Made by a program: the position numbers and the translations under genes. Shown in pieces: positions 55,213 to 64,000 of a DNA stretch of 64,000 bases. The notes below the pieces were generated by a model. That model saw only the letters and a program-made list of their open reading frames with translations, had not been told where the DNA came from and did no database searches. The stretch's first letter is position 1; every line of letters begins with the position of its first letter. The stretch comes from Enterobacter chengduensis (GTDB taxonomy: Bacteria > Pseudomonadota > Gammaproteobacteria > Enterobacterales > Enterobacteriaceae), in assembly GCF_001984825.2 (NCBI RefSeq), contig NZ_CP043318.1:620001-684000 (forward strand), in the 5' to 3' direction.

Positions 55213-56301
55213 ATGAAAGAGCAGTGGAGCAGGGAGCAGGCACAGGCGTGGTATCAGCAAAAAGGCTGGCTGTGCGGGTTTAACTATCTGCCGTCGACGG
55301 CGGTGAACTGGACCGATATCTGGCAGGAAGAGACCTTCGATGCCGCCACCATCGAGCGCGAGCTGGGCTGGGCGGCGGAGGCGGGCTACAACACCCTGCG
55401 CATCAACCTGCCGTTTATCGTATGGGAGCATGACCGCGACGGGCTGATGGCGCGCATCGACCGGTTTTTAACCATTGCCGACGGTCGCGGGTTCAGCACC
55501 ATGCTGACCCTGATGGACGACTGCGGCTTCTCCGGCGACGAGCCGTACCTCGGCCCGCAAAAGCCGCCCGTACCGGGCAAGCACAACAGCCAGGCGGCGG
55601 CAAGCCCGGGACGTGACAAGGTGTGCGATCCCGACTGCTGGCCGCAGATTGAGCGCTATATCCGCGACGTTGTCCGCCAGTTCCGCGACGACAGGCGCGT
55701 GCTGCTGTGGGATCTCTACAACGAGCCGGGCAACCGCGGCATTTTCGCGACGGGCACGCAGGAGGTGCAGTACGACGCGAAGCTGGAGACCTGTGCCCAT
55801 AAGCTTATGAAGCTCGCATTCCAGTGGGTGCGTGAAGAGAACCCGACCCAGCCGCTCACCGTCTGCGCCTGGCGTCTGCCGCCGGAAGAGGAGGGCGAGA
55901 CGTTCTTCCAGCATCCGCTGGACCAGACCGCGCTGGCGCTCTCGGACGTGGTGAGCTTCCACGCCTACACCCACACGGGCCGGATGACGGCGATAATCCA
56001 GCAGCTGCAGGCGCTCGGTCGCCCGCTGTTCTGCACCGAATGGCTGGCGCGCCACGTGGGCAGCACCCTCGAAGAGCAGCTCCCGCTGATGTACGCGGCG
56101 AAAATCGCGCCGTATCAGTGGGGGCTGGTGCGAGGCAAAACCCAGACGTGGCTGCCGTGGCCGGTGGTGATGAAGGAGTCCACGGACTACTGCCGCCTCT
56201 GGTTCCACGACGTGTTTGAGGAGAACGGCATTCCGTTCTCGCGCCGTGAAATCGCCCTGATGCAGCAGCTGCGCAAGATCGCCCCGAAAGTTCAGGGCTA
56301 A
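55213..56301 (+). CDS. Glycoside hydrolase family 5-like cytoplasmic glycosidase
   Basis: 362 residues with no signal peptide. The catalytic acid Glu is in [11 protein letters not shown] (about residue 171) and the nucleophile Glu in LFCTEWLAR (about residue 275), as in clan A (GH5 type) enzymes. It probably hydrolyses a beta-linked oligosaccharide or glycoside brought in by the symporter encoded 50 bp downstream. The annotation 'cellulase' is often given, but the substrate is unknown. Confidence 0.85.
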   Translation: MKEQWSREQAQAWYQQKGWLCGFNYLPSTAVNWTDIWQEETFDAATIERELGWAAEAGYNTLRINLPFIVWEHDRDGLMARIDRFLTIADGRGFSTMLTLMDDCGFSGDEPYLGPQKPPVPGKHNSQAAASPGRDKVCDPDCWPQIERYIRDVVRQFRDDRRVLLWDLYNEPGNRGIFATGTQEVQYDAKLETCAHKLMKLAFQWVREENPTQPLTVCAWRLPPEEEGETFFQHPLDQTALALSDVVSFHAYTHTGRMTAIIQQLQALGRPLFCTEWLARHVGSTLEEQLPLMYAAKIAPYQWGLVRGKTQTWLPWPVVMKESTDYCRLWFHDVFEENGIPFSRREIALMQQLRKIAPKVQG

Positions 56302-56351
56302 TAATATCGACCCGGCGGTCCACCGCCGGGCAACCAGGCAGGCATATAACA

Positions 56352-57746
56352 ATGGCAACGACAATGAAAATACCGTCTCGCGAGCTGTGGTCTTATTTTG
56401 GTTATGGTTTAGGTCAGTGTTTTAGCTTTGGTTTAGTGGGTTCGTTTATTAACTATTTTTACACCGACGTGCTGGGGATCTCGGCACTGGCGGCGAGCAC
56501 CATCTTCCTGATTGCCCGCGCGTGGGATGCGGTTCACGATCCGCTGTTTGCCAGCATTATGGACACCATTAACAGCCGGTTCGGCAAGTTTCGCCACTTT
56601 TTGCTGATCGCCCCGCTGCTGATCACCGGCGTCACGCTGCTGTCGTTCTATAAAATCGAAGCGGACATGACCACCAAAATCCTCTACGCCGGGGTGACCT
56701 ACATCCTGTGGGGGACGCTGTATGCCATCTCCGATATTCCGTTCTGGTCGATGTCGTCGGTAATGACCAACGACTCCGGGCAGCGCACCCGCGCGGTGAC
56801 GGCGGCGATGCTCGGGGTGAACGCCGGGATTGCCTGCGCCAACATCTTCTTCCCGAAGCTGGCGGCGTTCTTCGCCCAGTACAGTAACGACAAAGGTTAC
56901 TTTATGGCGGCGCTGGTGATGATGCTGGTGGGGCTGCCGCTGATGCTTAACGGCTTTATGCAGATCAAAGAGCGCGTGCCGCCGAGCCCGGAAAAGGTGA
57001 CCATCCGCGACACCTTCCACAACCTGCGTCAGAACAAGCCGCTGTTTATCGTCCTGCTGTCGTTCTTCTTCTGCGTGTTCCACAACGTGGCGGGCGGCCT
57101 GTATATCTACTTCTTTATCAACAACCTGGGCGACGGCAGCCTGCAGATGGCGATTGGCGTGATGGGGATTGTCGCGGCGGTGCTGTGCCTGGTCGCCCCG
57201 ATGCTGACGCGCCGGATGCAGAAGCGGAAGCTGTTTATGATCCTCTGCGGGCTGGACGTGGCGGTGCGCGTGGTGATGTGGTTTGTCGGGTATCAGCAGG
57301 TGACGATGCTGTTTATTCTGCTCGGCCTGAGCACGCTGTTCGTGATGATGACCAACATCCTCACCTCGTCGATGATTGCCGACACCATCGAGTACGCGGA
57401 GTACCACACCCACAAGCGCTGCGCGGCGATCACCTTCTCCGGACAGACCTTTACCGGCAAGATGTCGGTGGCGGTGGGCGGCGGGTTAATCGGCGTGTTT
57501 CTGACGATGATCGGCTACGTGCCGCAGGCGCAAATTCAGAGCGAGAGCGTGCTGTCGGGGCTGTTCTTCGGGATCTGCCTGCTGCCGGCGATTGGGTCGC
57601 TGATCCGGATTGGCTTTATGTCGCGCTTTACCTTCACCGAGGAGAAGCATGCAGAGATTTGTCGGCTGCTGGCGGAGCGCAGGCATCATATAGAAAATAG
57701 CGGTTCGGAGAATAAGCGGCTGGAGCGCCCGGCACCGGCGAACTAA
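56352..57746 (+). CDS. Glycoside-pentoside-hexuronide (GPH) family sugar:cation symporter
   Basis: 464 residues with about 12 membrane helices. The N-terminal YFGYGLGQCFSFGLVGSFIN and WDAVHDPLFASIMDTINSRF correspond to the MelB-type cation-binding helices II and IV (DAxxDPxxG-like). It imports a glycoside together with Na+ or H+. It is the partner of the GH5 enzyme under LacI control. Confidence 0.9.
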   Translation: MATTMKIPSRELWSYFGYGLGQCFSFGLVGSFINYFYTDVLGISALAASTIFLIARAWDAVHDPLFASIMDTINSRFGKFRHFLLIAPLLITGVTLLSFYKIEADMTTKILYAGVTYILWGTLYAISDIPFWSMSSVMTNDSGQRTRAVTAAMLGVNAGIACANIFFPKLAAFFAQYSNDKGYFMAALVMMLVGLPLMLNGFMQIKERVPPSPEKVTIRDTFHNLRQNKPLFIVLLSFFFCVFHNVAGGLYIYFFINNLGDGSLQMAIGVMGIVAAVLCLVAPMLTRRMQKRKLFMILCGLDVAVRVVMWFVGYQQVTMLFILLGLSTLFVMMTNILTSSMIADTIEYAEYHTHKRCAAITFSGQTFTGKMSVAVGGGLIGVFLTMIGYVPQAQIQSESVLSGLFFGICLLPAIGSLIRIGFMSRFTFTEEKHAEICRLLAERRHHIENSGSENKRLERPAPAN

Positions 57747-57786
57747 TCCAGGTGGGCGCCTGTCATGCAGGCGTCCACTTCAGAAC

Positions 57787-58920
57787 TTAATTCACGTCAG
57801 CTATCCCACAGCAATCATGGGCTAATTTCAATAATTGCTGAGTCATTGTGACGGCATCTGCTGCTAAATCAACGGTGGCAAAGTGGATTTTATGCCCCTG
57901 TACCTCAACGAATTCGGAGAGCATTACGTCGACGGCTGGATGAAGTAATAATCCGGCCGAACGGAGAGATAGCGGGTCTGTTCGATTCTCCTGCGTGCGC
58001 AGATAGGTATACATCTGGTAGATATAACCGCTGCGCAAGCTCTGATCACGATACCAGCCTTTAATCAGAATGTTATTGAATTTAGTGTCGATGATGATGC
58101 GCTGTGCAGGTTGCCTGTGCTCAAGAATGATGTCCGAGTTCATGGTTGGGAAAATACTTTCGCTCCCTGCACTGTGAGACGTTAATCTCCATTTCAACTC
58201 TTTTCCGGCAGCGACTGTCCAGTCTTTTTTGGGAAGATGGACGTGATAGAAACCCGCCATACTTTTCTCGAACAGCTTACGCATCCAGTAAGGGTCATCA
58301 GACGGCGTTGGCAAGAGTTTTTGCCCCGCAGTTTGGGTTGGTAGCCATAATTCAAATGCCAGCTGCGCGGCATCTACCATGGCTTTATCTGCCGCATCAT
58401 GGCGACCAAAGCGCGCGATTGATGGCAGTTCACCTTTGCTCGGCATACCGCCTTCGATACCTCGACGACGCAAATTGATTGCCATTGCGCGACATTGCCC
58501 AGCCAGCGCGCCGTCGCTGAGTAGTGGGACAAGGTGCTCTAACGCAGAACGAACATAGCGATTGCGGGGGGTATCCAGCGTCATTTCCTGAAACTGACAG
58601 GCTACCTGTGCCCGCTCAAGCAACTGTCGACTGGTTGTGCGCAGAACATCAATGCGTCCCCTTACCCTGTTTAGCGTGGCGCGGCGAGTTTGGTATCCCA
58701 TACTTAAATGCCTTAACAGCCGCTGCTCTACTTCGTGAAGCAGGATCCTGGCCACCAGCGCCGGGATTTCCTCCGGGTTGTTTTCAGCGGCAACCATGCT
58801 GCGCCCGTGATGGCGAAACAGACTAGAGGCATACAGCATCAATAGCCAGATATTGCGCAAAGGAATGCGCAATACGGCTGCCCGAGCCTGCGTATCGCCA
58901 CGTTCATCAAGATAGGTCAT
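57787..58920 (-). CDS. mcrC: McrC-type nuclease subunit of a McrBC restriction system
   Basis: 377 residues. The N-terminal region (IPLRNIWLLMLYASSLFR) and the C-terminal PD-(D/E)xK motif (TMNSDIILEHRQPAQRIIID followed by TKFN) identify McrC, which cuts DNA when McrB translocates. It overlaps mcrB by four bases. The pair differs substantially from K-12 McrBC; it represents another McrBC group. Recognised modification is unknown. Confidence 0.9.
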   Translation of the reverse strand: MTYLDERGDTQARAAVLRIPLRNIWLLMLYASSLFRHHGRSMVAAENNPEEIPALVARILLHEVEQRLLRHLSMGYQTRRATLNRVRGRIDVLRTTSRQLLERAQVACQFQEMTLDTPRNRYVRSALEHLVPLLSDGALAGQCRAMAINLRRRGIEGGMPSKGELPSIARFGRHDAADKAMVDAAQLAFELWLPTQTAGQKLLPTPSDDPYWMRKLFEKSMAGFYHVHLPKKDWTVAAGKELKWRLTSHSAGSESIFPTMNSDIILEHRQPAQRIIIDTKFNNILIKGWYRDQSLRSGYIYQMYTYLRTQENRTDPLSLRSAGLLLHPAVDVMLSEFVEVQGHKIHFATVDLAADAVTMTQQLLKLAHDCCGIADVN

Positions 58921-60869
58921 ACGCTGAGGAGTTCCTTTCTGGCATCCAGAACTTTCTCCGGCGCATCGAACCAGTATTCGGCAAGCAAAGGACAGATTTC
59001 TGTTTCGACAACCTGCTTGTACCAGGCCATACCGTCGTCAATCTTCAACCCCGCTGGTGGGGTAACGTAGCTATGCCCGATACAAAACTGTGGTCCCAGG
59101 GCCGCATCCCTGGACAATTTTTCATTTAACGCAGTTATTTGGGATTCGATTAGGGCTAATGTTTCCACGCTCACATTAAACCGTTGGTTAACCCATTTTT
59201 TCCACGCGTCGTTAAACTCGGGCTTAAGATCAATAAACGCAAAGCGGCGCCGTAATGCTAAGTCGAGCAGGGCAAGCGAGCGGTCAGCGATATTCATCGT
59301 CCCGATGATGTACAGGTTCTCAGGAATGTAGGTTTTTTCATCCATATCAGATCGGTATGAAAGCTCAAGCGCCTCATTCGGCGTGCGTTTATCCGCCTCC
59401 ATCAGCGTCAGCGTCTCGCCAAAAATTTGCGCAGGATTACCCCGGTTAATTTCCTCAATAATGACCACGTACTTAGTTGTCGGATCGTTTACTGCTTTGT
59501 CGATCGCATGGAGAAAAGGCCCGTCTACCAGTGCCAAACGTCCTTCATTGTTAGGACGCCAGCCGCGAATAAAGTCTTCATAGGAGAGGGTGGGGTGGAA
59601 CTGCACCGCGCTGATGCGCTTAGAGGTTTCCTCGCCCATAAGGCAATACGCCAGGCGGCGGGCAAGCCAGGTTTTACCGGTTCCCGGCGGGCCCTGCAGG
59701 ATCAGGTTTTTTTTGGCCTGTAACCGCTGAAGGATGAGTTGGATTTTTTCCTCTTCTAAAAAGCAGCCCTCATCGATCAAATTGCTTATCGCGTAAGGCT
59801 TATGGGGGATTTCCGCTGGCACGTTCTCTTCAACCGTTTCCTCGGTGATGCTCTGGAATTCACCTTTATCGAAGTTGAGGTATTCATAGTTGCCGGGGGT
59901 CTGAAACTCCAGTTCATCATCATCACGTAGTTTTTGCAGATAATATGAAATGGACGATTCAACCGTATTGTTATTGGGATAATCCGCCTTAATCTCATCC
60001 AGATAAGCCTCTTTTAACTCCCTCAAGGAGAAATATGGGCTGTCTTTTTTCAGGCACAGTAGTTTGATTTTATTAAGCAAATACGCTTTCCATGTCAGCC
60101 GCTCGACTTCATCATTTGACTGATGTAAATCGATATTCCATGCCGCCAGGGAGAGTTCAGGGAAGGAGTGAACCGGATAGTTTGGCTGGGTAAAGGCCTT
60201 TTTGAGCGCCAGCGCTACGGTCTGATAGTTGTGTCCGCTGCAGCGCCCTTTGGCACCTTTTTTAATGATTTTAATATTCAGGACTTTCTGGATGTAGTAC
60301 TGAGATTGGCTATCCAGCGTAGGGTAGAACCAGGGGCGTAGCCAGTACAATCCCATCGTCAGGTTCCAGCCAACATTGCGCACGTTAGATGCGGCGTCAT
60401 AAGAAAACAGGAAGTCCGTGGGATCGGCGTTTGGGGTGTCGGCGAAGGAGATTGCCTGAGAAAACATTTCCCACAGCGTATCGATGTCTTCAGGCTTACG
60501 TGATTTCTCATAGCCAAAGAACCATGACTTCTGATTGTTCAGAAGCGGAATACCGTCGAACGACTCAGGAACCGGTTCGCGAACGCCTATCAGTTTTGCC
60601 AGGCTGGCTGCGATATTTCTTCGGTTGGTAACGGTAAGCGAGCGATTAAATAAACCCATAGTGGTGAAAGGACAAATGTCTTTCAAGGGATGGGGAGCGC
60701 CATTAGCGGGCTTGTCCTGCAGGTGTGACATACTGCCAATCTCAGCAGCAATGCGGTGAATACCCGCCACCAGCTCCTCTCTTCGATTTCGCCAGGTCAG
60801 TAGCTGAGAGGCAAATGCCTGATAGAAGTCTGCCCATGCGAATCTGACGTCTTGCTCAACTGCGTCCAT
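58917..60869 (-). CDS. mcrB: McrB-type GTPase/AAA+ motor and DNA-recognition subunit
   Basis: 650 residues. The AAA+ module has Walker A GPPGTGKTWLARRLA (about residue 395), Walker B YVVIIEEINRGNPAQIFGET and the McrB consensus IIGTMNIADRSLALLDLALR. The 380 N-terminal residues are longer than in K-12 McrB (which has about 160) and should carry modified-base recognition plus a helical region (about residues 235-330, with a winged-helix-like SLRELKEAYLDEIKADYPNN). With McrC it forms a type IV system cutting modified DNA. Some such proteins use GTP, others ATP. Confidence 0.9.
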   Translation of the reverse strand: MDAVEQDVRFAWADFYQAFASQLLTWRNRREELVAGIHRIAAEIGSMSHLQDKPANGAPHPLKDICPFTTMGLFNRSLTVTNRRNIAASLAKLIGVREPVPESFDGIPLLNNQKSWFFGYEKSRKPEDIDTLWEMFSQAISFADTPNADPTDFLFSYDAASNVRNVGWNLTMGLYWLRPWFYPTLDSQSQYYIQKVLNIKIIKKGAKGRCSGHNYQTVALALKKAFTQPNYPVHSFPELSLAAWNIDLHQSNDEVERLTWKAYLLNKIKLLCLKKDSPYFSLRELKEAYLDEIKADYPNNNTVESSISYYLQKLRDDDELEFQTPGNYEYLNFDKGEFQSITEETVEENVPAEIPHKPYAISNLIDEGCFLEEEKIQLILQRLQAKKNLILQGPPGTGKTWLARRLAYCLMGEETSKRISAVQFHPTLSYEDFIRGWRPNNEGRLALVDGPFLHAIDKAVNDPTTKYVVIIEEINRGNPAQIFGETLTLMEADKRTPNEALELSYRSDMDEKTYIPENLYIIGTMNIADRSLALLDLALRRRFAFIDLKPEFNDAWKKWVNQRFNVSVETLALIESQITALNEKLSRDAALGPQFCIGHSYVTPPAGLKIDDGMAWYKQVVETEICPLLAEYWFDAPEKVLDARKELLSV

Positions 60870-61000
60870 ATGCTCTCCAGTAAAATTTCAGGCTTCAGTA
60901 ACCTGGCGACTGAATTTTACGGGATTGTAAGCCTTAGTGAATAACTACCTAAAACAGTGATCTATAAGGGCATGCCGGAACGACATGCCCTCATATGACA

Positions 61001-61822
61001 TTACAGCGACTTCACAAACGCCAGCAGATCTTCGTTGAGCTGGTCCTGGTGGGTCAGCGCAAAGCCGTGCGGCGCGTTGTCGTACACCTTCAGCGTGGCG
61101 TTTTTGATCATCTCTGCCGCCAGCTTGCCGGTGCTTTCAAACGGCACGATCTGGTCGTTGCTGCCGTGGATCACCAGCGTCGGCACGTCGATTTTCGCCA
61201 TATCCGGGCGGAAGTCGGTTTCGCCGAACGCGGTCACGCAGTCGATGGTGCCCTTCAGGGAAGCCAGCAGGGCGATGTTCAGCGTCTGGGTCAGGGCACC
61301 GGCAGAAACGGTTTGCCCGGCGTTGGTGCCGTAGAACGGGGTGGCGAAGTCGCTGATGAACTGGGCGCGATCTTTACGCAACCCGTCGCGAATGCCGTCG
61401 AACACGCTTTGATCCACGCCCTGCGGGAAGGAGTCGGATTTACCGAAGATCGGCGTGACCGCGCCAAGCAGCGCCAGCCCGGCGACGCGTGAGCTGCCGT
61501 AGTTATTGATGTAGCGGGTCACGTCGCCGCCGCCCATGGAGAAGCCCACCAGCGTCACGTCCTGCAGGTCCAGGGTGGTAATCAGGTCGTTAATGTCGGA
61601 CGCAAAGGTGTCGTAGTCGTAGCCGTTCCACGGCTGATCCGAGCGGCCAAAGCCGCGACGGTCAAAGGCGATGGCGCGGAAGCCGCGCTCGGCCAGGTAG
61701 TTCAGCTGGCTGTCCCACATGTCGCCGTCCAGCGGCCAGCCGTGGCTGAAGAGAACCGGTTTACCCGCGCCGCCTTCTTTGTAGTAAATCTGCGTGCCGT
61801 CTTTTGCCTTAAACGTTGCCAT
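61001..61822 (-). CDS. Alpha/beta hydrolase, non-heme chloroperoxidase-like
   Basis: 273 residues with catalytic Ser95 in GFSMGGG, the Asp in HGSNDQIVP (about 225) and the His in NAPHGFALTH (about 252). The oxyanion HGWPLDG and the pattern RRGFGRSDQPW place it with the cofactor-free haloperoxidase/perhydrolase esterases. True substrate unknown; halogenation is likely a side reaction. It lies 30 bp downstream of the MFS gene. Confidence 0.9.
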   Translation of the reverse strand: MATFKAKDGTQIYYKEGGAGKPVLFSHGWPLDGDMWDSQLNYLAERGFRAIAFDRRGFGRSDQPWNGYDYDTFASDINDLITTLDLQDVTLVGFSMGGGDVTRYINNYGSSRVAGLALLGAVTPIFGKSDSFPQGVDQSVFDGIRDGLRKDRAQFISDFATPFYGTNAGQTVSAGALTQTLNIALLASLKGTIDCVTAFGETDFRPDMAKIDVPTLVIHGSNDQIVPFESTGKLAAEMIKNATLKVYDNAPHGFALTHQDQLNEDLLAFVKSL

Positions 61823-61852
61823 AGTGTGTTCCTGTACAGGTGATGGTTATGG

Positions 61853-63472
61853 TTATACCGGCGCGACCAGGTAGCGAATGGCCGGTGAGGTTGTGCCCTG
61901 ATGAAAAGCCAGAACGCGGCTCTGCAGCAGGAGGTCATTCATGGTGTGGCGCTCCTGCTGGCGCAGATGCTCAATCCACGAGCCCATCAGGAAGGTCTCG
62001 ATAAACAGGCCGGGACGCTCGATATCTTCATATACCGCCCAGCTCATCGCCCCGGCGCGGCGGCGCACCCGGCGCAGCTCGTGGACCGCCTCCAGGAAGG
62101 CTTTGGCGTTTTGCGGGTCGATGAGATACTCGTGCGACACCAGCACCGGGCCGCGCTCGTTCGGCAGGTCAATCTCCACGCCGTCCAGCGGCTGGCCGCT
62201 CAGGTCGAGGTTCAGGTCCGGATCTTTCTCCAGCTTCCAGCGGAACACGGTGGCGCTTGCCAGCACCATCCCCAGCGTGGCGACCACCAGCGAGGTTGGG
62301 GTACCGAACCGGGAGGCGATCTGCCCCCAGAGGGCGCTGCCCGCGGTCATCGAGCCGAAGAACACCGTCAGATACACCGCCAGCGCGCGGGCCTTCACCC
62401 AGCGGGCGGCGCTGCGCTGCGCGCCGAGGTTGAGGGTGGAGAGCACCGCAATCCACGCGAAGCCGGTGAAGAATTCAAACAGGTTGAGCAGCCAGACGTG
62501 GCGCACAAACGCCAGCGCCAGCATGGTCAGGGCAAAGGTCAGGCTGGCGGCCACCATCAGGCGGTCGGCGTTCAGCCGCTGGCGCAGGCGCGGCAGCAGG
62601 ATCGCCCCGGCAATCGCCCCCAGCCCAATGCACGCCAGCATCACGCCGTAGCCCGCCGGACCTAAGCCCAGCTCGCGGCGCGCCACCAGCGGCAGCAGCG
62701 CCCAGCCTGCGCTGCCGAAAACGAAGAAGGCCACGGTGCGCACCAGCACGTTGCGCAGCACCGGCGCGGCGTGCACGTAGCGAATGCCGGATCGCACCGC
62801 CGAGAAGAAATGCTCCGGCGGCAGGCGCTGCACCGATGGGGCCTGACGCCAGCGCCACAGTACCCACGCCACGCCGACCACGGACAGCGCGTTCAGGGCA
62901 AACACCATCCACGGCCCGGCGAGCGACAGCAGAAAACCACCCAGCGCGGGGCCAATCGCCCGGCTGATGTTTACCCCGAGCGAGTTCAGCGCCACGGCGG
63001 CGCCCAGCTCCGGCTTGCTCACCAGGTCCGGCACCACGGCCTGGAACGGCGGCGAGCTCATCGCCGCGCCGACGCTCAGCAGAAACGTCGCCACCAGCAG
63101 CACGGCGGGGGTGACGTGTCCGGTGAACGACAGCACCGTAAGCCCGGCGGCGGCGATGAACACCCACAGCTGGGAGAAGAGCAGGTATTTACGCCGGTCG
63201 ACGATGTCCGCCATCACCCCGGACGGCAGGGCGAAGAGGAACATCGGCAGGCTGCTGGCCGCCTGCACCAGCGCGATGTCCAGCGGATCGGCGCTCAGGG
63301 TCAGCATGCTCCAGTTGATGCCGACATCGCTCATCCATGAGCCGACGTTAGAGACCACCGTGGCGATCCACAGCATCCTGAACACCGGCTGGCCTAGCGG
63401 CTGCCAGGGTGAAACCGTTGATGCGGACGTCGTCTCGACGTGTGCGTCGCGAACGTCGTTAACCTGGGTCAT
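61853..63472 (-). CDS. Major facilitator (EntS/DHA3-type) transporter with a C-terminal soluble domain
   Basis: 539 residues: 12 membrane helices in the first about 410 residues (PLGQPVFRMLWIATVVSNVG..., LPSGVMADIVDRRKYL) and a C-terminal domain of about 120 residues (RGPVLVSHEYLIDPQNAKAF..., MGSWIEHLRQQERHT) with a dimeric alpha/beta-barrel (antibiotic monooxygenase-like) pattern. The fusion suggests that export is linked to binding of a small molecule. It overlaps the DoxX gene by four bases. Confidence 0.85.
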   Translation of the reverse strand: MTQVNDVRDAHVETTSASTVSPWQPLGQPVFRMLWIATVVSNVGSWMSDVGINWSMLTLSADPLDIALVQAASSLPMFLFALPSGVMADIVDRRKYLLFSQLWVFIAAAGLTVLSFTGHVTPAVLLVATFLLSVGAAMSSPPFQAVVPDLVSKPELGAAVALNSLGVNISRAIGPALGGFLLSLAGPWMVFALNALSVVGVAWVLWRWRQAPSVQRLPPEHFFSAVRSGIRYVHAAPVLRNVLVRTVAFFVFGSAGWALLPLVARRELGLGPAGYGVMLACIGLGAIAGAILLPRLRQRLNADRLMVAASLTFALTMLALAFVRHVWLLNLFEFFTGFAWIAVLSTLNLGAQRSAARWVKARALAVYLTVFFGSMTAGSALWGQIASRFGTPTSLVVATLGMVLASATVFRWKLEKDPDLNLDLSGQPLDGVEIDLPNERGPVLVSHEYLIDPQNAKAFLEAVHELRRVRRRAGAMSWAVYEDIERPGLFIETFLMGSWIEHLRQQERHTMNDLLLQSRVLAFHQGTTSPAIRYLVAPV

Positions 63473-63876
63473 GCGAACCTCTCCGCTGCCTTACGCTGCA
63501 ATCGCCACTGGCCCGGCCCGGTGAGGGCAAGGGTGGTGAAGATAATCAGCAGCAGCCAGCCAAACTGCCCTTCGGCAATCGACCAGTTCGGGTGGACCGC
63601 CAGCATCGCCACCAGCAGCACGGCGATAATCGGCAGGCACGCCAGGCGGGTGTACACGCCCGCAATGATAAACAGCGGGCAAACCACCTCGGCGACAATC
63701 GCCGGGATCAGGCTGGCGTAAGGCCCGAAGCCGAACGGATCTTCAATGCGCGTCAGCTCTTCGCTGAAGTGCAGCACCTTCGGCAGGCCGTGCACGTAGA
63801 GCAGCAGCAGGCTGCCGGTCAGGCGCAGGAAGAACAGCCCCAGGTCAACCCGGGGCGGCATAGTGGTGTTTTTCAT
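63469..63876 (-). CDS. DoxX-family membrane protein
   Basis: 135 residues with four membrane helices and the DoxX pattern (LFFLRLTGSLLLLYVHGLPK, LIPAIVAEVVCPLFIIAGVY). DoxX proteins accompany redox and thiol-stress functions. It overlaps the next gene of the operon by four bases and its start shares one base with the stop of the upstream gene. Confidence 0.88.
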   Translation of the reverse strand: MKNTTMPPRVDLGLFFLRLTGSLLLLYVHGLPKVLHFSEELTRIEDPFGFGPYASLIPAIVAEVVCPLFIIAGVYTRLACLPIIAVLLVAMLAVHPNWSIAEGQFGWLLLIIFTTLALTGPGQWRLQRKAAERFA

Positions 63877-63998
63877 CAGAATGCAAAGCAGCTGCAGCCC
63901 AGCGCCCCCCAGAAAGCGTTATCGTCGGACACCGGCATCTCTGACGTGCGGGCAAAATCATGCTGGTGGCGGTGAACCCCGCACGGGCCGCTGCAGTG
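63876..63998 (-). CDS. C-terminal end of an unidentified gene (runs off the window)
   Basis: 40 codons in an open frame ending FWGALGCSCFAF, whose TGA overlaps the doxX ATG, the typical coupling inside an operon. Cys and His content (HCSGPCGVHRHQHD) is high. Too short for a family call. Confidence 0.5.
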   Translation of the reverse strand, partial: HCSGPCGVHRHQHDFARTSEMPVSDDNAFWGALGCSCFAF

Positions 63999-64000
63999 GT

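Overview
The window is a chromosomal segment of a member of the Enterobacteriaceae, most likely the Enterobacter cloacae complex or a close relative (Lelliottia, Leclercia). The evidence is the backbone order mgtA - ridA - pyrI - pyrB - arginine deiminase cluster - tabA - argI - rraB - miaE - leuX, the high GC content of the backbone, a chromosomal fosA, and enterobacterial palindromic repeats between genes. Species cannot be fixed from the sequence alone.

Layout. (1) 1-17.6 kb is backbone: the 3' end of mgtA; a chitin pair (GH20 hexosaminidase and a GbpA-type lytic polysaccharide monooxygenase); ridA; pyrBI with its pyrL leader and attenuator; an arginine deiminase operon (arcA, arcC, arcB, an ArcD/YfcC-type permease and a private ArgR-like regulator); tabA; argI with two ARG boxes; rraB; miaE; an unknown membrane-anchored protein; and leuX, tRNA-Leu(CAA). 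(2) 17.6-30.6 kb is a P4-type phage satellite integrated in leuX. It has an integrase, an AlpA/Vis regulator, a C4-type immunity RNA, small early genes, the primase-helicase, an iteron cluster, a late promoter with two Delta/Ogr boxes, a Psu/Sid - Delta - Sid/Psu late operon and a possible cos site. Its cargo, where P4 carries gop-beta-cII, is a two-gene unit: a ParB-domain/ABC ATPase fusion and a TOPRIM-like protein. (3) 30.6-44.6 kb is a second tyrosine-recombinase element in tandem with the first. It is scarred by an IS3-family insertion and fragments and carries a TetR - ytcA/mdtN/mdtO-like efflux unit, an acyl-CoA ligase - MarR - YfbU operon, a decayed antirestriction and CbeA/CbtA toxin-antitoxin remnant, and an Mrr-like endonuclease. 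(4) 44.6-52.3 kb follows the third att copy and has no integrase. It holds a methyltransferase plus a GHKL (MORC-like) ATPase split by an A9 tract, an HNH endonuclease of the phosphorothioate-reading type, an SOS-box symE, and a DUF1493/orphan Hcp cluster. (5) 52.4-64 kb is mostly backbone: trpS2 with a previously hidden Trp-codon leader and attenuator, fosA, a LacI - GH5 - sugar symporter unit, a McrBC pair, an alpha/beta hydrolase, an MFS permease and a DoxX protein.

Taken together, the leuX locus acts as an immigration-control island. Within about 43 kb it stacks at least five probable anti-phage or restriction units (ParB-ATPase/TOPRIM, Mrr-like, MTase-GHKL, HNH, McrBC) plus satellite functions that interfere with P2-like helpers. 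The strongest candidates for an undescribed system are the ParB-ATPase/TOPRIM pair at 27.3-30.3 kb, placed in the known P4 defence hotspot and resembling PARIS with an added ParB domain, and the MTase-GHKL unit at 45.0-48.4 kb. All functional statements rest on motif recognition and remembered family features; no database search was possible.
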